A stretch of DNA of 64,000 nucleotides from Dyella_B humi (lineage in GTDB: Bacteria > Pseudomonadota > Gammaproteobacteria > Xanthomonadales > Rhodanobacteraceae): contig NZ_JADIKI010000022.1 in NCBI RefSeq assembly GCF_044904605.1, positions 124,001-188,000 of the forward strand, written 5' to 3'. Below are positions 61,101-64,000 of the stretch, in pieces. A program made the position numbers and the translations under genes. Position 1 is the first letter of the stretch, and each line of letters begins with the position of its first letter. The notes beneath the pieces were generated by a model. The model was not told where the DNA came from. It was given only the letters and a program-made list of their open reading frames with translations, and ran no database searches.

Positions 61101-61233
61101 GGGGAACAGGGAACGGGGAACAGGGAACGGGGAGCGTTGAGTTCGAGGCTAACGAAGAGACTTTTTCATCAAGCTGGTTCGCCACTGACTTTCGCCACGT
61201 AGTGAAGCCAATGTTCCCCGTTCCCTGTTCCCC
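61101..61233. repeat. Family 4 repeats (GGGGAACAGGGAAC) forming a long hairpin
   Basis: GGGGAACAGGGAAC occurs twice in perfect tandem (61101-61114 and 61115-61128). The inverse, GTTCCCCGTTCCCTGTTCCCC, lies at 61213-61233, so 21 bases pair with 61101-61121. The 91-base loop between them has no recognisable gene. It occupies the gap between relA and the next gene. Confidence 0.9.
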
Positions 61234-61325
61234 ATTTCCCGCTTCCTGAACGCAACTTCTCGCTCCCGGCTGCTGTCATCACCGCAATGCTAAGCTGAAT
61301 ACCTTCATCTGCCAGCTCTCGAGCC

Positions 61326-63047
61326 ATGAGCGGAAACCGCGACCCGAACGACCCCGGCTATTCCGGCCGAACCGAACCGAAGCTGGGCAATCTGGATCAG
61401 CTGGATCGGCCCCAACCGGCCGTCGAGCCGGACGACGGCTTGCCGCAGATCAAGGTCGAACCCGCTTATCGGCGTGGCTCGTCCTCGGGACGCAGTCCGT
61501 ATAAAAGGCGCAACTGGGCGTTGCCGCTGCTGATCGCCGTGTTGCTCGCAGCGATCGCCGGCCTGTGGTTCAACCAGAGCCGTTTGCGCAGCCTGGTGCC
61601 GCGTACCGATTTCGACGACGTGCTGCATCACGCGCAAGTCGCCTTGCAGCAAGGCCATCTCGACGGCACCGATGGCACCAGTGCGCGCGAGCTGTTCGAA
61701 GCGGCGCGCGCGCTTGAGCCGGACAACGATGCCGCGCGGCAAGGTCTCAACGATGTGGGCCGCGCGGAAATCTCCCGCGCAGATGCGGCCTTGCGCGCCG
61801 GCAACATCGACGAAGCCAACCAGGCATTGACCAACGCGCGCGAACTGCTCGGTGGCGGCAGCGACGTGGATCGCCTTACCCAGGACATCGCCAAGGCGCA
61901 GGTTTCATCGGGCCAGACGGACAGCTTGATCGCGCAAGCGCAACAAGCCCTCTCCAACAACAAGCTCGATGGCCCGGACGGCGCTGCTGCGCTTTATCAG
62001 CGCGTGCTGGCGGCCGAGCCGGATAACGCCGTTGCGCGGCACGGCATGGATCAAGTTGGCGATGCGATGGCGGCGCAAATACAGAGATCGCTGAATGCCA
62101 ACGACATCGCCACCGCGTCAGCCGGCATCGATCGTCTCGCGGCCTTGATGCCCAACTATGCACAACTGCCGACCTTGCGTGCATCGCTGTCCGCCTTGCA
62201 AACGCAAGCCAGCAGCGCGCTGACTGATACCATCAACCAAGGCAACGAGGCCTTGCGCGCGGGACGCATCGTCGGCGACGGCAATGACACCGCGCTGGCG
62301 CACTTCAAGGCGGCACTCGCCATCGATCCGAACAACGCGCAGGCGAAGGCCGGGCTCGGCCAGGTGGCCGAAGCGCTAGTGGTGCAGGCTAACGCGGCGA
62401 TCGATGCGGGCGATGCCGATCACGCACGGCAACTGCTGGATCAAGCCGACGCGCTTGCGCCGGGATCGGCTGACTTGGTCGCCGCACGTGCGCGCTTGGG
62501 CCAGGCACCCGCTCCTGCTCCCCGCGCCGCAGCGGGCAACGAAAAAGCGACCGCAAGTGCAAGTCAGGAAGACAACGCTCCGCTACCCCAGGCACAGCTG
62601 ACCGGACAACAGCAGATCCAGGTCGCGGACATGGTGAGTCGCGCCAGACAAGCCGCGGCGCACGGCAATATCATGTCGCCGCCCGGCGACTGCGCGTATG
62701 ACCTGTATCGCGGCGCGCTCGCCATCGACGGCAACAACCCCGAAGCGCTGGCTGGCCTGCAAGGTCTGCCGGGGTTGGTGCAACAGCAATTCAATCAGGC
62801 GTTGCGCGACAGCAATCTCAATAAGGCAGGCAGCCTGCTCGATGCGCTTAGCAATCTCGAGCCGGGCGATACCGCCTTGTCGATCTCGCGCCAGCGCCTG
62901 GCGTATGCGTGGGTCGATCAGGCCGAGCAGCAGTTCGATAGCGGTGATCGCAACAACGCCGCTGCATCGCTGTTACAGGGGCGCCGGTTGCTGCCCGACG
63001 ATCCGCGCGTGCGGGAACTTGCCGCGCGCATGCAGGGTAGTCGATGA
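61326..63047 (+). CDS. Single-pass membrane protein with TPR-like repeats
   Basis: A 573-residue protein with a disordered, charged N-terminus (about residues 1-62), one transmembrane helix (about 65-82; NWALPLLIAVLLAAIAGLWF), and a periplasmic alpha-helical region in which blocks of the form ALEPDNDAARQGL, LAAEPDNAVARHGM and LAIDPNNAQAKAGL recur about every 90-110 residues, as in divergent TPR proteins. A Gln/Ala-rich linker (about 398-430) precedes a last helical domain. No enzyme motif is evident. It is probably a scaffold or regulatory protein of the envelope. The stop overlaps the next start (ATGA at 63044-63047). No Shine-Dalgarno is clear. Confidence 0.78.
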   Translation: MSGNRDPNDPGYSGRTEPKLGNLDQLDRPQPAVEPDDGLPQIKVEPAYRRGSSSGRSPYKRRNWALPLLIAVLLAAIAGLWFNQSRLRSLVPRTDFDDVLHHAQVALQQGHLDGTDGTSARELFEAARALEPDNDAARQGLNDVGRAEISRADAALRAGNIDEANQALTNARELLGGGSDVDRLTQDIAKAQVSSGQTDSLIAQAQQALSNNKLDGPDGAAALYQRVLAAEPDNAVARHGMDQVGDAMAAQIQRSLNANDIATASAGIDRLAALMPNYAQLPTLRASLSALQTQASSALTDTINQGNEALRAGRIVGDGNDTALAHFKAALAIDPNNAQAKAGLGQVAEALVVQANAAIDAGDADHARQLLDQADALAPGSADLVAARARLGQAPAPAPRAAAGNEKATASASQEDNAPLPQAQLTGQQQIQVADMVSRARQAAAHGNIMSPPGDCAYDLYRGALAIDGNNPEALAGLQGLPGLVQQQFNQALRDSNLNKAGSLLDALSNLEPGDTALSISRQRLAYAWVDQAEQQFDSGDRNNAAASLLQGRRLLPDDPRVRELAARMQGSR

Positions 63048-63877
63048 CGGTATTGGTGTTTGGCGGTAGCAGCCAGATCGGGCATTACCTGCTGCCGTTG
63101 CTGGCGACTCGCGATGAACCGGTCGTGGCGTTGAGCCGCTCTGCGCGCGCGCCGGCGCAAGGAGTAACGTGGCTCACCGGGCATCTTCCCGATGCCGTAC
63201 CTGCCGTCGAAGACATCTCGGCCATTTTTAGTTTCGGCCCATTGCAATCCTTTGCGAGCTGGCTTCAACAGGTCGAACTGCCGCATGCGCCGCGTGTGGT
63301 GGTGATCAGTTCGATGAGCGCGGAAACCAAACGCGTCTCGGAAGTGCCGACGGAGCGCGATCTTTCCCAATTGATCCGCGACAGCGAAGCGGCGTTGGCT
63401 GCCGTATGCGAGCAGCATGGCAGTGCGTGGACGGTGCTACGTCCCACGCTTATTTATGGCACCGGCCTGGACAAGAGCCTTACGCCGATCGCTCACCGCG
63501 CCATGCGCACGCGCGTGTTTCCGCTGCCGCAGGGCCGTGGTTTGCGTCAGCCGGTGCATGCGCAGGATCTGGCTTATGCCGCGCTCGCGGCGCTGGATAA
63601 AGCCGACGCCGCTGGCAAGATCCTCGCTATCGGCGGCGGCGAGCAGCTGCCGGTGAGCGAAATGTTTGCGCGCGTGCGGCGTAGCCTTCCGATCGACACC
63701 CTGCCTTTGCCGTTGCCGGCATGGCTGCTGCGGCTGGCTCGTGGCAGCGTGGGACCGTTGCGCGGACCGTTGAGCCGCCTGGAGGCGGATCTGGTCGCCG
63801 ACAACGCCGAGATGACTCGACTGTTGGGTGTGCAGCCGCGGCCGTTCCGCCCGGATGCGGACTGCTGGCGCGTTTAA
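63044..63877 (+). CDS. SDR-family NAD-dependent epimerase/dehydratase-like protein
   Basis: A 277-residue Rossmann-fold protein. The NAD-binding loop near the N-terminus is VFGGSSQIGHYLLPLL (about residues 4-19), a variant of GGTGFIG. RPTLIYGTGLDKSL (about 132-145) resembles the extended-SDR segment after the active-site region, but the YxxxK catalytic motif is not obvious. LRQPVHAQDLAYAALAALD (about 167-185) is typical of the extended-SDR C-terminal half. It may act on a nucleotide sugar or only bind the cofactor. It is translationally coupled to the TPR-like protein. Confidence 0.85.
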   Translation: MTVLVFGGSSQIGHYLLPLLATRDEPVVALSRSARAPAQGVTWLTGHLPDAVPAVEDISAIFSFGPLQSFASWLQQVELPHAPRVVVISSMSAETKRVSEVPTERDLSQLIRDSEAALAAVCEQHGSAWTVLRPTLIYGTGLDKSLTPIAHRAMRTRVFPLPQGRGLRQPVHAQDLAYAALAALDKADAAGKILAIGGGEQLPVSEMFARVRRSLPIDTLPLPLPAWLLRLARGSVGPLRGPLSRLEADLVADNAEMTRLLGVQPRPFRPDADCWRV

Positions 63878-63935
63878 CCCTATGTTCCATCCTGCGAAAA
63901 GCTCCTCGCGAGGTCGGTCGGGTGGATAGGGCAAC

Positions 63936-64000
63936 GTGAAACGCCTGTGCAAACGCCGCGGGATGCCCGCGTTACGCCATTCCTGGCAGGCCTGCATTCA
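63936..64000 (+). CDS. Possible start of a gene cut by window end
   Basis: From GTG 63936 an open frame begins with KRLCKRRG and runs to the end of the window. The purine-rich GGATAGGGCAAC just upstream could serve as a ribosome-binding site. Only about 21 codons are visible, so no function can be suggested. Confidence 0.25.
   Translation, partial: MKRLCKRRGMPALRHSWQACI

Overview
The window reads as chromosomal DNA of a gammaproteobacterium of the Lysobacterales (Xanthomonadales), most likely Rhodanobacteraceae (Dyella/Rhodanobacter-like). The grounds are high GC, dense coding on both strands, a fused aspartokinase/diaminopimelate decarboxylase, the MurL-MurD2 pair described in Xanthomonas, several secreted S53 peptidases (sedolisins), and many short palindromic repeats typical of this order. 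The assignment is inferred from gene content; no rRNA, tRNA, CRISPR array, phage or transposase gene was seen.

Layout. 1-3880: translationally coupled DUF4129-DUF4350-MoxR-DUF58 operon. 3992-6673: GreA/GreB-like factor and a divergent EF-G paralogue, both on the minus strand. 7078-12841: two paralogous proline-rich single-pass membrane proteins with a shared four-cysteine C-terminal domain, flanking a secreted sedolisin that has an operator-like array upstream and a strong terminator downstream. 12860-13351: GFA-family gene broken by an amber codon. 13428-16213: two-subunit molybdenum hydroxylase-like oxidoreductase lacking hallmark residues. 16266-18574: APC permease and PhzF-like enzyme. 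18683-24423: tandemly duplicated unit (sedolisin plus divergent beta-barrel protein); in one copy the barrel gene is a remnant and the peptidase has lost its catalytic Asp. 24516-32256: class I fumarase, LysC-LysA fusion, a DUF559 nuclease gene enclosed by palindromic repeats, MurL and MurD2. 32601-40386: MASE1 protein, small secreted peptide, M13 metallopeptidase, GH92 glycosidase. 40596-45448: DHA2 exporter, a large membrane protein of unknown function, FkbM-like methyltransferase. 45543-53911: TamB/TamA and a GH17-GT2 glucan synthase. 54210-63877: Dps, HrpA with in-frame palindromic repeat insertions, RelA, a repeat-containing membrane protein and a sugar-epimerase-like SDR.

How the genes fit together. 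Much of the window serves the envelope and secretion: peptidoglycan glutamate handling (MurL/MurD2), diaminopimelate/lysine supply (LysC-LysA), outer-membrane protein assembly (TamAB), periplasmic glucan (GH17-GT2), and secreted hydrolases (three sedolisins, M13, GH92). The rest is housekeeping and stress response (fumarase, RelA, HrpA, Dps, EF-G paralogue). The accessory parts most worth examining are the sedolisin regions, the atypical molybdoenzyme pair, and the palindromic repeats, some of which lie inside reading frames.
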